From positions 1,910,501-1,974,500 of the forward strand of contig JAUPFL010000001.1 of the NCBI GenBank assembly GCA_030562215.1: DNA of 64,000 nucleotides, written 5' to 3'. Of this stretch, positions 1 to 11,006 are shown piece after piece. Position 1 is the first letter of the stretch. Each line of letters begins with the position of its first letter. The translations under genes and the position numbers were made by a program. The DNA comes from Peribacillus frigoritolerans. Its GTDB lineage: Bacteria > Bacillota > Bacilli > Bacillales > DSM-1321. The notes under the pieces are model-generated. The model worked only from the letters and a program-made list of their open reading frames with translations. It did no database searches and was not told the origin of the DNA.

Positions 1-528
1 TCGGCAGTCGACTGGTCGCTAATGCTTGAACCGATAGCTGAAAAAGTGACACTCATTCACCGAAGGGATAAATTTCGTGCCCATGAACACAGTGTAGAGC
101 GTTTGAAACAATCCAATGTGGAGGTCTTGACTCCTTATCTCCCTGCCGAACTGATTGGAGAAGAAAGTATAGAAAAAGTGATTGTGACGGATGCGAAGAG
201 TGGAAAACCGCTTGAACTGGAAGTCGATGACGTACTTGTGAATTATGGATTCGTATCATCAATAGGGCCAATCAAGGATTGGGGACTTGAAATTGAAAAC
301 AATTCCATCGTTGTCAATTCTAAAATGGAAACGAATATCAAAGGCATATACGCCGCAGGGGATATTTGCACGTACGAAGGGAAGGTGAAGCTGATTGCTA
401 GCGGGTTCGGTGAAGCGCCTACAGCAGTGAGTAATGCAAAAGTTCATATCGACCCGAGTGCGAAAGTTCAGCCGCTCCACAGCACGAGCACAATGGGAGG
501 AAAAGAGAAAAGCACATCGTCCGTTTAA
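1..528 (+). CDS. Ferredoxin-NADP reductase, type 2 (5' end outside window)
   Basis: The reading frame is open from base 1, so the gene starts upstream; about 175 C-terminal residues are visible. The fragment begins in the second Rossmann fold (SAVDWSLML, then [10 protein letters not shown], typical of NADP binding) and ends with the flavin-binding [20 protein letters not shown] segment and a QPLHSTS tail like B. subtilis YumC. By family it is a thioredoxin-reductase-like flavoprotein that moves electrons between NADPH and ferredoxin. It lies 23 bases before a ferredoxin gene and shortly before a Rieske oxygenase gene, so I infer it supplies electrons to that oxygenase. Placement in the family is firm; the partner is inferred. 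Confidence 0.88.
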   Translation, partial: SAVDWSLMLEPIAEKVTLIHRRDKFRAHEHSVERLKQSNVEVLTPYLPAELIGEESIEKVIVTDAKSGKPLELEVDDVLVNYGFVSSIGPIKDWGLEIENNSIVVNSKMETNIKGIYAAGDICTYEGKVKLIASGFGEAPTAVSNAKVHIDPSAKVQPLHSTSTMGGKEKSTSSV

Positions 529-536
529 TTATATGA

Positions 537-800
<264 letters not shown>

Positions 801-885
801 AGCGGAAGGTCGGTTTAATTAAAAGATATCAATCTTTATATCCAGTAGGGCAGGAATGCTTGTAATCATTTTTTAGGGGGAAATA

Positions 886-1971
886 ATGATGGCTTATAAC
901 AAGGTGGAAAATGTTACAAATCGTACATTTGAAAGAACATTGACATATGACAAATACACGGATCCGAAAGTTCTCGAAAAAGAAATCGATCTAGTATTCT
1001 CTAAATCTTGGCAGCTTGTGGGTCATGTCAGCCAATTGGAAAAAGTGGGGTCATTCTTTACGACAGAGGTAGCCAATGAGCCGATCATAGTGAACCGCGG
1101 CCAGGATGAGGTGATCCGCGCTTTTTATAACGTTTGTCCGCATCGTGCTACTAAGCTTGAAAAAAGTGAATCAGGCAAGAAGAAAATCTTACAATGCAGT
1201 TATCATGGTTGGACGTTCAAATTGGATGGGAAATTGAACAAAGCGCCAAATTTCAAAGGAGAAGATGAAGCATGTGTTCAAGATGCCTGTTTACGCTCAG
1301 TACGCATGGAAATCTTGGAATCTCTAATTTTTGTAAACTTGGATGATAATGCGAAACCGCTTAGCGAATCTTACGGCGATTTCTTTGACCGTTTAAGTAA
1401 ATACCCGTTTTTAAGTGAGTTAAAAAGAACAAGTCAAAAAACGAGGGTGATCAAGGCAAACTGGAAAGCGTTCATAGATAACTATTTAGAATGTGATCAT
1501 TGCCATGTAGCACATCCAAGCTTTGTTGCAGCACTTGATATGGATGATTATCAAATCATTACTTGCGATAACTATTCACTGCAAGGTTCGATCGTTAAAC
1601 CGGATAAAAATTACGGAACGGTCGATTTAAATCAGGCGGAGATGCAAGGTGGATCCTTTTTCTGGCTGTGGCCTAACTTGATGTTGACCATTTATCCAGG
1701 TCCTGGAAATATGGCGACCATTCAAATGGTTCCGATTGATCACGAAACGACTTTGGCTGTTTACACATATTATTTCCGCGATGAGAATTTGACTCAGGAA
1801 GAGAAAGATCTTGTTACGTTTGCCGAACAAGTCCGACAGGAAGATGTGGAACTAGTAGAGCTGGAACAAATAGGTTTCCGCTCCCGTGCTTTTAACAAAG
1901 GCAGATATGCCTCTTCGGAAAAAGCAATTGTTCAATTTCATGAAATGGTATTGGAGGCCCTAAATGAGTAA
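886..1971 (+). CDS. Rieske non-haem iron oxygenase, quaternary-amine type
   Basis: 361 residues, intact. The Rieske [2Fe-2S] ligands are Cys84-Pro-His86 and Cys104-x2-His107. The mononuclear iron site is in DNYLECDHCHVAH: His205 and His210, with an Asp near residue 318 (RQEDVELVE). The residue at the usual bridging-Asp position is Glu202, as I recall for carnitine monooxygenase CntA and related oxygenases acting on betaines. Such enzymes hydroxylate and cleave a C-N bond with O2 and electrons from a reductase. Start ATG 886 (or 889) follows AGGGGG. The last bases overlap the aldehyde dehydrogenase gene by 8, so the two are translationally coupled. Substrate not proven: carnitine, glycine betaine and stachydrine are all possible. 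Confidence 0.85.
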   Translation: MMAYNKVENVTNRTFERTLTYDKYTDPKVLEKEIDLVFSKSWQLVGHVSQLEKVGSFFTTEVANEPIIVNRGQDEVIRAFYNVCPHRATKLEKSESGKKKILQCSYHGWTFKLDGKLNKAPNFKGEDEACVQDACLRSVRMEILESLIFVNLDDNAKPLSESYGDFFDRLSKYPFLSELKRTSQKTRVIKANWKAFIDNYLECDHCHVAHPSFVAALDMDDYQIITCDNYSLQGSIVKPDKNYGTVDLNQAEMQGGSFFWLWPNLMLTIYPGPGNMATIQMVPIDHETTLAVYTYYFRDENLTQEEKDLVTFAEQVRQEDVELVELEQIGFRSRAFNKGRYASSEKAIVQFHEMVLEALNE

Positions 1972-3414
1972 ATTAGCGAATCAATTAAAATCAATGAAAC
2001 AATATCTAATGATCAATGGTGAAAAAGTGGAAACGGAAAGTTATGCTCCGCTATATTCCCCTTACTCCGGGGAAGAGATCGCCAAAATTGCCATGGCGGA
2101 TAAAGAGCTGACGGAAAAGGCGATTGCAGCCGCATACAATGCACGTGAAGTCATGGCAAAAATGCCAGCTTATCAAAGGGCGGAAATATTGGAGAAGGCT
2201 GTCGCGTTATTAATGGAGAATGCTGAAGAAGCGGCAGAAATCATATCCCGTGAATCAGCCAAACCGATCATGTTCGCAAAAGCGGAAGTTGGAAGGACTA
2301 TCGAAACGTATAAGTTCTCGGCTGAAGAAGCTAAACGGATTCACGGTGAAACGATTCCTTTTGATGCAGCCATAGGCGGGGTTGGCCGAATCGGATACAC
2401 GTTAAGAGAGCCGATCGGGGTCATTGGAGCCATCACCCCGTTTAACTTCCCGATGAACTTAGTGGCGCATAAAGTCGGACCGGCAATAGCTGCGGGGAAC
2501 ACCATTGTGTTGAAGCCAGCTTCGCAAACTCCGCTCTCGGCACTTTTCATCGCAGAAATTTTTGAAAAGGCGGGTCTGCCGGCTGGCGTATTAAATGTAG
2601 TGACGGGTCCGGGCAGCACGGTCGGGGAAGCGATTGTAGAAAACGATCGGGTAAGCATGATCACATTCACAGGCAGCCCAAGCGTTGGAATCGGGATCCG
2701 CAACAAAGCGGGGCTGAAAAAGACCACACTTGAACTTGGCTCGAACTCGGCTTTAATCATTGATAAAGATATAGATATCGATAAAATTATCGATCGCTGC
2801 ATCATGGGTGCCTTCTCCAATCAAGGGCAAGTCTGTATTTCATTGCAACGAGTATATGCACATGAAGAAGTGTATGAAGAGTTTGTCGAAAAATTCACTT
2901 CAGCGGCCAAAAAACTTATAATTGGCGATCCATTAGACCCGAATACGTATATTTCCTCCCTAATCTCCAAAGGGGAAGCGGCCCGTGTATTGGGCTGGAT
3001 TGAGGAAACTAAAGGCAGTAAGGCAACGATTGCTGCAGGGGGAAATTGCAGGGTGACATTCTTGAACCTACAATCATTACAGAGGCGGATCATACGCTAA
3101 AAGTTTCTTGCCAGGAAGCATTTGCTCCGGTTGTCACTGTCAATAAAGTGGGTTCAGTGAGGGAAGCGATCGATCAAGTGAATGATTCCCGCTTTGGTTT
3201 GCAGGCCGGTATATACACGAACAATGTGAAAAACGCATTGTATGCTTCACGGGAATTGCATGTAGGCGGTGTGATCATCAATGATGTGCCTACCTATCGT
3301 GTCGATCAAATGCCATATGGCGGAGTAAAAGAAAGCGGGACTGGCCGTGAAGGCATTAAATACGCTGTGGAAGAAATGACCGAAATGAAATTGATCGTTT
3401 GGAATCAAGACTGA
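1964..3414 (+). CDS. NAD-dependent aldehyde dehydrogenase (one frame break)
   Basis: An ALDH-superfamily protein of about 480 residues. Visible are the FNFPMNL segment, the NAD-binding region (LKPASQTPLSA), TFTGSPSVG, the catalytic glutamate in TLELGSN, the catalytic cysteine in NQGQVCIS, and the C-terminal PYGGVKESGTGREG. The frame breaks near 3045; adding one G to the run there joins GGNCRG to DILEPTI. It overlaps the Rieske gene and is followed 17 bases later by a D-malate/tartrate dehydrogenase gene. In a carnitine route it would oxidise malic semialdehyde to malate; that role is inferred from gene order, not from the active site. Confidence 0.85.
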
Positions 3415-3431
3415 AATCGAGGAGAGCATTT

Positions 3432-4513
3432 ATGAAACAATTCAAAATTGCGGTCATCGCAGGAGATGGCATTGGCCCTGAAGTGATTAATGAAGGAATA
3501 AAGGTATTAAAAAAAGTGGCTGAACTGGATTCAGGTTTTCAATTGGATTTCACATACTTCCCATGGGGCTGCGAATTTTATGCCGAAAATGGTAGAATGA
3601 TGGATGATGATGGGATCGATAAGCTAAAAGCTTTTGACGCAATTTATTTAGGTGCGGTCGGGTTTCCGGGCGTTCCAGACCATATTTCACTATGGGAGCT
3701 ATTATTGAAAATCCGTAAAAGCTTTGATCAGTATGTCAATATCCGGCCCGTGACATTGTTAAAAGGGGCTCACTTGCCTCTCGTTGATGTGAAACGTGAA
3801 GATATTGATATGCTGTTCATCCGCGAAAACAGTGAAGGTGAATATTCAGGCGCAGGAGACTGGCTGTTTAAAGGGCAGGAACATGAAGTTGTTCTGCAAA
3901 ACGGTGTGTTTTCCCGTAAAGGGACGGAAAGGATCATCCGTTTTGCTTTTGAAACCGCGAAAAAAGAAGGCAGATCGCTCACGAGCATTTCTAAAGCAAA
4001 TGCCCTGAATTATTCGATGGTTTTCTGGGATCAAGTATTCGAAGAGGTCAGCAGGGAATATCCTGAAGTCGAAACTGCTTCATATCTAGTCGATGCAGCG
4101 GCAATGCTGATGATCAAAGACCCGAAGCGCTTTGAAGTCGTTGTCACTTCGAACCTGTTCGGTGATATTTTAACAGACTTGGGGGCTGCGCTTGCTGGAG
4201 GAATCGGCCTGGCTGCCGGTGCCAATATTAATCCTGAAAGGGAATTTCCATCGATGTTCGAACCAATTCACGGCTCAGCTCCTGACATTGCCGGCAAAGG
4301 CATTGGAAACCCGCTTGCCTCCATTTGGTCAGCAAGCCAGATGCTCGACTTTTTGGCTATGAATCACATGGTAAGATTGTTCTTGATGCGATTGAGCAAC
4401 TGTTGCTGGAAGCCCAGGTGCTCACGCCCGATATGCAGGGCACGGCATCCACTTCCGAAGTGGGGGACAGGGTAACGGAAATCATCGAGTCAATCATTTT
4501 ATCCAAGGTCTGA
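3432..4513 (+). CDS. Tartrate / D-malate dehydrogenase (decarboxylating), YcsA-like (one frame break)
   Basis: A member of the isocitrate/isopropylmalate dehydrogenase family, about 360 residues. The N-terminus IAVIAGDGIGPEV, the NIRPV loop, IRENSEGEYSG, the metal-binding region (VVTSNLFGDILTDLGAAL) and the FEPIHGSAPDIAG block are all present. The pattern is that of TtuC/YcsA enzymes, which oxidatively decarboxylate D-malate to pyruvate or act on tartrate. Start ATG 3432 follows GAGGAGAG. The frame breaks near 4350; one more T in that run gives LDFFGYESHGKIV and continues to 4513. As the last gene of the cluster it would feed the C4 product of amine cleavage into pyruvate. Confidence 0.86.
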
Positions 4514-4603
4514 TTTGAATTGATGGGGATCGTTCAATATTTATTGAATGGTGATCCGAATATAATGATGCTGCCAAGTGTTAAGCCAATCGTTTATACA
4601 AAA

Positions 4604-4650
4604 TTAAGAGGCCAAGGCTTGGAAAGAAAAGCCCTTGGTCTCTTAATATT
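4604..4650 (+). terminator. Hairpin after the Rieske cluster
   Basis: TTAAGAGGCCAAGG pairs with CCTTGGTCTCTTAA across a short A-rich loop with one bulge. The following run is ATATTTAA rather than a clean T tract, so termination may be partial. Confidence 0.55.
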
Positions 4651-4735
4651 TAAGAACAAGGAACACGGAATGGTAATCATTAATACACAGTCAAAAGTAC
4701 TCAAATCAATGGTATAGCTAAGAGGAGCGGTCTTG

Positions 4736-6479
4736 ATGAAAAAAGTTGAAATGGTTGTCGAAAAAATGTCCCATGCACCATGAGGGATGGCACCGTACTT
4801 TATGCGGATGTATACAGACCTAATTTGACTGGGCAGTTTCCGGTTTTATTGACCAGGCTACCATACAGTAAGGACTTACCGTATTACTCCCATCGTTATT
4901 TGGACACCAATCGTCTTGTTGAAAATGGATTCGTTGTCATCATTCAGGATGTGAGAGGACGCTTTCAGTCCGAAGGGGAATTCAAGCCATTCAGCCAGGA
5001 AGCGGATGACGGATACGACACAGTGGAATGGGCGGCTTCACTCTCGTATTCCACAGGGAAAGTGGGCATGTTTGGCCTATCCTATTATGGATACACGCAG
5101 CTGCTTGCAGCGGAAAAAACCTCCACACTTAATCGCCATTTTTCCGACAATGACGCTGAATGACCAAAGAAATGGAACGGTTTATCGTAATGGAGCTTTT
5201 GCTCTAGGACTATTTGAAACGTGGACATTGGAATCGATTGTACCCGATTTGCTGAAGCGGAAGTATGAAAAAATAAGGAAAGAACTTCGGCTTTTCGTAA
5301 GCTTGCTGAATCCCTCAACAATATTGAGGAATTATATGCATATGCACCTATTAATGATTGGCCGCCATTAAAGGTTCTGGACGAAGGTAATTTTTTTCTT
5401 TGAACATTTGAATCACCCAATCGAAGACGAAATTTATTGGCAGAATTCAAGTATTACTGGGAAATTTGATAGGATACAGCTTCCTGCTTTTCATTTGGGC
5501 GGTTGGTATGATTGTTTTATCGGCCCTACCCTGGAAAATTACGTGGAAATGAACAAAGTGAATGGCCAACTAAGCAATATTCAAAAACTGATTGTTGGAC
5601 CATGGAGCCATGGCCTTTTTCCTCGATCCAGGGTGAACGCTTCTTTGGAGTGCACGCGTCTGGGGATTGGATTAACCTTGATGAAGATATTACCGCCCTT
5701 CATATTCGCTGGTTTAATCACTGGCTGAAAGGTATCGATAATGGTATTGAGAAGGAACCGCCGGTGAAAATATTTGTAATGGGGATTAATGTATGGCGTG
5801 ATGAAAATGAATGGCCGCTTGAACGTACTGAATATACGAGTTATTATTTGCACAGTAAGGGAAAAGCGAATACGAAAACAGGTGATGGGCGCTTAAGCAG
5901 AGAGGAGCAGGAGGGAGAAAAGACGGATTCATATATATATGATCCCCTAAACCCTGTACCGACAAAAGGTGGAGCTACACTTTTTCCGGCCCACTTACAA
6001 TGGGTCCATATGATCAAAGCGAAATCGAAAAGCGGGACGACGTGCTCGTTTATACTTCAGAGCCATTGAAAGAAGCGCTTGAAGTAACAGGTCCGGTTAA
6101 AGTGAAGTTGTTTGCATCAACTGACGCAGCGGACACTGATTTTACTGCAAAGCTTGTGGATGAATCACCCGATGGTAAAGCGATTATTTTAACCGAGGGA
6201 ATCGTCAATGCAAAATACCGGAATGGCCATCGAGCTGAAAAAGAATTGAATGGGGAAATCGTTGAATATGAAATTAACTTGTGGGCTACAAGCAATGTCT
6301 TTCTTCCGGGTCATCGGATCTTGCTTGAAATTTCATCAAGCAGTTTTCCACAATATGCCCCCAATCCGAATACAGGGAAATCAATGATCGAAAGCAGTGA
6401 AACAAAAAGGGCCAGACAAACGATTTATCATAGCAAGGAATTTCCTTCTAGCATTCTATTGCCAATCATCCCCAAGTGA
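4736..6479 (+). CDS. CocE/NonD-family serine hydrolase (several frame breaks)
   Basis: About 570 residues when repaired. The N-terminal alpha/beta-hydrolase part has MRDGTVLYADVYRP, a VVIIQDVRGR strand and nucleophile Ser in GLSYYGY. A HLGGWYD motif supplies a catalytic Asp, and GPWSHG the His. The C-terminal jelly-roll domain typical of CocE and X-Pro dipeptidyl peptidases runs to the end (LFASTDAADTDF, FLPGHRILLEISSS). Such enzymes cleave esters or acyl-peptides. Breaks lie near 4760 (A run), 5120 (A), 5298 (T), 5390 (T), 5618 (T) and 5980 (T). Start ATG 4736 follows AGAGGAGCGG. The natural substrate is unknown. Confidence 0.8.
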
Positions 6480-7038
6480 AAAATGCTTATAAAAGCAGGG
6501 AGGAGAGACTTCCTTATGTTTGGTTTTCAACATTGTCACCTGTTTTATGAGTTAAAAACAGTTCAGTTGAGGTGATTAAAACTCAAGAAAACAGATGCTC
6601 AATAATAAAAAACAAATTGTTAGGTTTAATAAAAGCCTTAGAATTCTAAAATCACTAGTATTAATAGGGTTAAAGGGTGAATCGTTATGAATAAAAGCAA
6701 TTGGCATAACTCTTGCAAATAATAATATGAAGGGGGAAAGTTCATCCATTATAATAGATTCCAGGATTAAGGGATGACCGGAAATGTTAGGCGGAATTTT
6801 GCCTCTTATGTTATTGTAAGCCAAAGAAAAGGTGATTACACTGGAATCTATCTGCAACCTTAATTAGAGAGAAATTGATAATAGTAGTTTGAAAATTTGT
6901 ATTATTATTTCTTTTTGAGGTTAGTAGTGAAGCTACTGCCAGTGTGAAGGTGGTTAAGAACAAGATTTACATGACCCATTTTTTAAGCGCTTTCACAGGC
7001 CGTTTCATTAACAGATTTATTAAGAGGGGGACTTCAAT
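6480..7038 (+). other. Intergenic stretch, no convincing gene
   Basis: 559 bases, AT-rich. Short open frames on both strands lack ribosome sites and family features. The only sites I can support are a cre-like box at 6982-6995 and the ribosome site AAGAGGGGG before the next gene. Confidence 0.5.
6982..6995 (+). promoter_or_regulatory. cre-like CcpA box
   Basis: TTTAAGCGCTTTCA matches the cre consensus (TGNAANCGNWNNCA) except for the second base. It lies 44 bases before the DUF3311/symporter operon, where CcpA binding would give carbon catabolite repression. Confidence 0.5.
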
Positions 7039-7227
7039 TTGAAGAAAATCATTGTGCTGCTCAGCGTCATACCCGCAATTGGCTCATTATCTGTGGTTAA
7101 CCGTGTGGAGCCATATATATTCGGGTTGCCTTTCATCATCTTTTGGGCCACAGCATGGCTTATTTTGACATCCATCTGTCTTTATATTAGCAGTGTGATC
7201 TGTGATAGACAGGAGGAGAATAAATGA
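7039..7227 (+). CDS. DUF3311 small membrane protein, symporter partner (YhjC-like)
   Basis: 62 residues with two predicted membrane helices (about 3-22 and 29-52) and a short charged tail. Size and layout match DUF3311 proteins such as B. subtilis YhjC, nearly always encoded just before a sodium/solute symporter. Start, TTG at 7039, follows AAGAGGGGG. Its stop overlaps the next start (ATGA at 7224-7227), so the two are probably made in fixed proportion and may form a complex. Biochemical role not known to me. Confidence 0.75.
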   Translation: MKKIIVLLSVIPAIGSLSVVNRVEPYIFGLPFIIFWATAWLILTSICLYISSVICDRQEENK

Positions 7228-8706
7228 ACAGTTCCATATTAATCATCTCCATGACTCTTGCTTTGGCTTTTTACTTAGGTATCCGCGCAAAAAAGGGGCG
7301 CGAAATGAAGCTTGACCAGTGGGCGGTCGGGGGAGGAACTTCGGTTCGTTAATCATGTTCGTTCTGATGGCAGGAGAGATGTTTTCGACTTTTGTGTTTC
7401 TTGGAGCCAGCGGAGCGGCATACCGTATGGGCGGTCCCACTATCTATATATTTTGCGCTCTTACTTACATCGTTCCTTTCTGGATTTTACCCCCAATTTG
7501 GCGCTATGCGAAAAACATAATGTGCTGACGCAATCTGACTTTTTTACAAAAAAGTATAATAGTAAGTCATTGGGACTTCTGGTTGCTGTTATAGGAGTCC
7601 TATCAATGATTCCTTATATCGTATTACAATTAAAAGGCTTTCAGATCATTGTTTCCGAAGCATCATATGGATTGATTCCCCCAACGGTTGCTGTTTGGAT
7701 CGGAATGCTCTGCGTAACTGTTTTTGTATATGTGTCAGGAATTCACGGTTCGGCATGGACGGCAGTATTGAAAGATATCCTCATTCTTGTCGTAATCGTG
7801 TTTTTGGGCATATATTTGCCCATACATTACTTCGGCGGAGTACAACCGATGTTCGAAACCCTAGAAGCAACAAAACCGGGATTCTTATTGCTTCCTGATG
7901 AAGGGCTGAGCATCTCTTGGTATATTTCCCTTTGCCTGACCATCGCATTGGGCCAATATATGTGGCCGCATTGCTTTGGAGCGAGTTTATCTTCCCAAAA
8001 TGAATCAGCTCTGAGGAAAAACTCTGCCATTTTACCTCTGTATCAAATCATTCTGGTTTTCATTCTTTTTATCGGTTTTACGGCGGTTTTACAGATACCG
8101 AATTTACAAGGCGGCGATACGGACCTTGCCTTATTTAAAATCGCGAAAGATGCTTTCCCTCCTTGGATTGTTGGCGTTGTAGGAGCAGCGGGAATGCTTG
8201 CAGCCCTCGTACCGTGTTCGATGTTAATTTTGACGGCAGCCACGATTTTATCAAAGAATATTTACAAAGCGGTTAAGCCTGACACATCGAATGAACAGCT
8301 TGCCAAACTGACCCGTATATTCGTTCCTATCGTGTCACTAGTCTCCTTGATCTTTACATTCTATGGTGGCAATACGATGATTGCGTTACTGACCATGGCT
8401 TACAGTTTTGTCCTGCAACTTTTCCCTCCATTAGTATTCAGCTTGCTTAAGAGAAATCCGGTAAGTAAAGCGGGGGCCTCTGCAGGGATGATTTTAGGGG
8501 TGGTGTTGGTAGCTTACTTTACGCTGGCGGAGGCAACAATGGCCACTTTATTACCAAAGGCACCACATTTCATTCAGGATATTGATATAGGAATCGTCGC
8601 CATTACCTTTAACCTTATCGTCACGCTGGCTGTCAGTGCTTTCACAAGAAAAGACCAACAAACGATTCAGGAAGAAGAACCGGTTAAACGAATAATCACT
8701 TCTTGA
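7224..8706 (+). CDS. Sodium:solute symporter, SSS family (two frame breaks)
   Basis: About 490 residues with 12-13 hydrophobic segments. It has the N-terminal FGSLIMFVLMAGEMFSTFVF, the GGPT loop and the conserved middle region (GQYMWPHCFGASLSSQNE) seen in the YhjB/MctP-like branch. Proteins of this branch import monocarboxylates or other small organic acids with sodium. Breaks near 7330 (G run) and 7513 (A run) are each repaired by one base: WAVGGRNFGS and WRYAKKHNVLT. Substrate cannot be read from sequence; the upstream hydrolase gene may supply it. Confidence 0.82.
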
Positions 8707-8800
8707 TAAAAGGAAGCATTTTATAGTAGAAAACGTCTTATTCGCCTTATCTTCCATGACTATCGATAAAGAACTGGGAGCATTATCTATAAAGAACCAA

Positions 8801-8835
8801 ACAAAAAGGATAGCCTTTGAAGCTATCCTTTTTGT
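8801..8835. terminator. Bidirectional intrinsic terminator
   Basis: ACAAAAAGGATAGC and GCTATCCTTTTTGT form a perfect 14-bp stem with a short loop and T runs on both strands. It closes the symporter operon. Confidence 0.85.
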
Positions 8836-8921
8836 AGTTTTCAAGCTTGCAGTATTATATTTTCCATACGTAATTAAAGGAAATGTGTTAATGTTGGACT
8901 AAAATGATTATGGGGGCAGCG

Positions 8922-9616
8922 ATGAAATACGAGATTATCTTATTTGATGTGGATGATACATTGCTAGACTTTGGAATATCGGAAAAAAAGCACTGCATGA
9001 AGCCTTTTTAGAGTTCGGTTTACCCACAGGGGTGGAGGATTATGCGGGATGCTACCAAGAAATCAGTAAGGTATTATGGAGGGATTTGGAACTGGGGCTT
9101 ATAGATTTAACAAATCTGGGTGTGGAAAGGTTCAAGCAGTTGTTCCTGAAGCACGGGCTTGATATCGATGCGGATGCGTTCAGCCGTGCGTACCTAGGAC
9201 ATTTGGGAAAGGAGATACATCTTCTGCCCGGGGCTTTAGAGGTTTGCGAGAAGCTTGGGGGATGCCGGCTTGCTATCATAACAAATGGCTTCACGGCAGT
9301 GCAGAAAGCAAGAATCGGCGGGTCAGCCCTTTGCAATACCTTTGAGACTTTGATAATTTCCCAAGAGGCTGGGTTTCAGAAGCCTGATAGAGGGATTTTT
9401 GATTATGCATTTTCCAAGTTGAAGATCACAGATAGATCGAAAGCTTTAATAGTGGGTGACTCCTTGACATCAGATATACAGGGCGGCTTGAATTATGGTA
9501 TGGATACATGTTGGTACAATCCACATCAAAAGGATAATTATCTTGGAATCAAGCCCACCTATGAAATCCGGTCGCTCACTGATCTTTTGGAGATTGTAGG
9601 AAGTAAACAAGTATAG
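8922..9616 (+). CDS. HAD-family noncanonical pyrimidine nucleotidase (YjjG/YfnB-like; one frame break)
   Basis: About 230 residues. HAD motif I is FDVDDTLLDF near the N-terminus, motif II is IITNGF, and the motif III/IV region has QKPDRGIFDYA and VGDSLTSDIQGG. The pattern matches YjjG-type 5'-nucleotidases, which dephosphorylate unusual pyrimidine nucleotides. The frame breaks near 8976 in an A run; adding one A gives SEKKALHEAFLEFG. Start ATG 8922 follows GGGGGCAGCG. It is flanked by two strong terminators, so it is a single-gene unit. Confidence 0.82.
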
Positions 9617-9638
9617 AGAGGTATATGCATTCTAAAAA

Positions 9639-9684
9639 ACAGAGGCCGCTTGTCCGAGTGATAGGACGCGGCAGCCTCTGTTAT
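9639..9684. terminator. Terminator between convergent genes
   Basis: AACAGAGGC pairs with GCCTCTGTT around an inner stem (GTCC/GGAC), with T-rich sequence on both sides. It serves the nucleotidase gene and the convergent transporter gene. Confidence 0.8.
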
Positions 9685-9707
9685 TACTCATTCCAGAGAT
9701 TTTAGAC

Positions 9708-11006
9708 TCAGTTCAAATCCAGCTCATGTGGTTTGAGTGTTTGATCCTTTTCTTTCCTTTTGCTGAAATGCGGTGATAATATACAGAGCGCCAGGGAAAT
9801 TGCGAGACCTGCCATCATGAATCCGCCAAATACCAAAGGGGATGGGCCATATGATTCAGCCATGGTGGTCCAGATGAGCGGACCGAAACCTGCAATGGCT
9901 GCCGCGACCTGATAACCGACAGATAATCCAGTATAACGGACCTTGGCTGGAAAGAGCTCCGAGAATAATGTCCCTTGTGTAGAAAAAATGGCTCCCCAGA
10001 TGACACCGAGTACAACAGCCTGCATAATGTAGAACCAGCCGACCCCACGCCCAATCATTGTGAAATATGGGATGGCCAAGACGAAAAGGAGAGTCAGGCC
10101 CCCAAAATAGATGATTTTTCGATCGATAAAATCTGAAATGTAACCAATTACAGGAATGGTAATCAGCATTGTAGCGCAGCCAATCGTTAAACCGGTAAGG
10201 GCTGAATCTTGGGAATAACCAAAATACAGTGTAGTAAAGACGAGAACATAGGACATGATGAATACATTGAAGAACCCGTCCCCAATTTTTAGTCCGATCA
10301 CTTGCAGCACACTTCTCCAATCGTGTTTCAACGTTTCAATAATGGGAACTTTCGCAAGATCGCCGCTATCCTTCTGCTGCTGGAATTCCGGTGTTTCTTC
10401 AATGCCGCTCCTTACCCAGATTGCCAATCCGATCAGTACACCGCTTAAAAGGAATGGGATCCGCCAACCCCAAGATAAAAATTGGGCATCGGTTGTCAAG
10501 GAACTGATGAGGGTTAGGCTGAACGAACCGGCAACCAAGCCGATGGGGACCCCTAGTTGGGGAATGGATCCATATAACCCACGGACACCTTTAGGAGCAG
10601 ATTCCGTTGCCAATAGGATGGCTCCTCCCCATTCACCTCCCAAGGAAATTCCTTGAATCAACCTCAGCACCACCAAGATGGCGGGGGCGGCCAACCCAAC
10701 CTGGGCATAAGTGGGCAGAACACCGATTAGCATGGAACTCCCTCCCATACCAATAAGGGTGAACATAAGCGCTGCCTTCCGTCCGATGCGATCACCCATA
10801 TGACCGAACAGGATGCTTCCGATTGGACGGGCTGCGTAACCAGCCCCGAATGTGACAAAGGCGAGAAGAAGTGAAATCGCAGGATCATGATTGGGAAAGA
10901 ATAGAGTTGTAAAAACCAGGCCCGTTGCTGTCCCGTATAAATAGAAATCGTACCATTCAATAACGGAACCAGCTAAACTAGCGAAAAGAACTCGACTTTT
11001 TTTCAT
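9708..11006 (-). CDS. MFS transporter, metabolite:H+ symporter (MHS) type
   Basis: 432 residues, intact. It begins SLAGSVIEWYDFYLYG, the family hallmark, followed by GAGYAARPIGSILFGHMGDRIGRK and RLIQGISLGGEWGGA, all typical of MHS members such as ProP, ShiA and citrate or ketoglutarate porters. Twelve helices are visible. Start ATG at 11006 follows AAGGAGCA; upstream in-frame starts lack such a site. It likely imports an organic acid, betaine or similar solute with protons. The family includes carnitine/betaine carriers, and the Rieske cluster lies 5 kb away, but no direct link is visible. Confidence 0.88.
   Translation of the reverse strand: MKKSRVLFASLAGSVIEWYDFYLYGTATGLVFTTLFFPNHDPAISLLLAFVTFGAGYAARPIGSILFGHMGDRIGRKAALMFTLIGMGGSSMLIGVLPTYAQVGLAAPAILVVLRLIQGISLGGEWGGAILLATESAPKGVRGLYGSIPQLGVPIGLVAGSFSLTLISSLTTDAQFLSWGWRIPFLLSGVLIGLAIWVRSGIEETPEFQQQKDSGDLAKVPIIETLKHDWRSVLQVIGLKIGDGFFNVFIMSYVLVFTTLYFGYSQDSALTGLTIGCATMLITIPVIGYISDFIDRKIIYFGGLTLLFVLAIPYFTMIGRGVGWFYIMQAVVLGVIWGAIFSTQGTLFSELFPAKVRYTGLSVGYQVAAAIAGFGPLIWTTMAESYGPSPLVFGGFMMAGLAISLALCILSPHFSKRKEKDQTLKPHELDLN

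Noticed and set aside
4520..4717. 65-codon open frame after the Rieske cluster
   Set aside because: It spans the hairpin at 4604-4650, has no ribosome site and no recognisable sequence.
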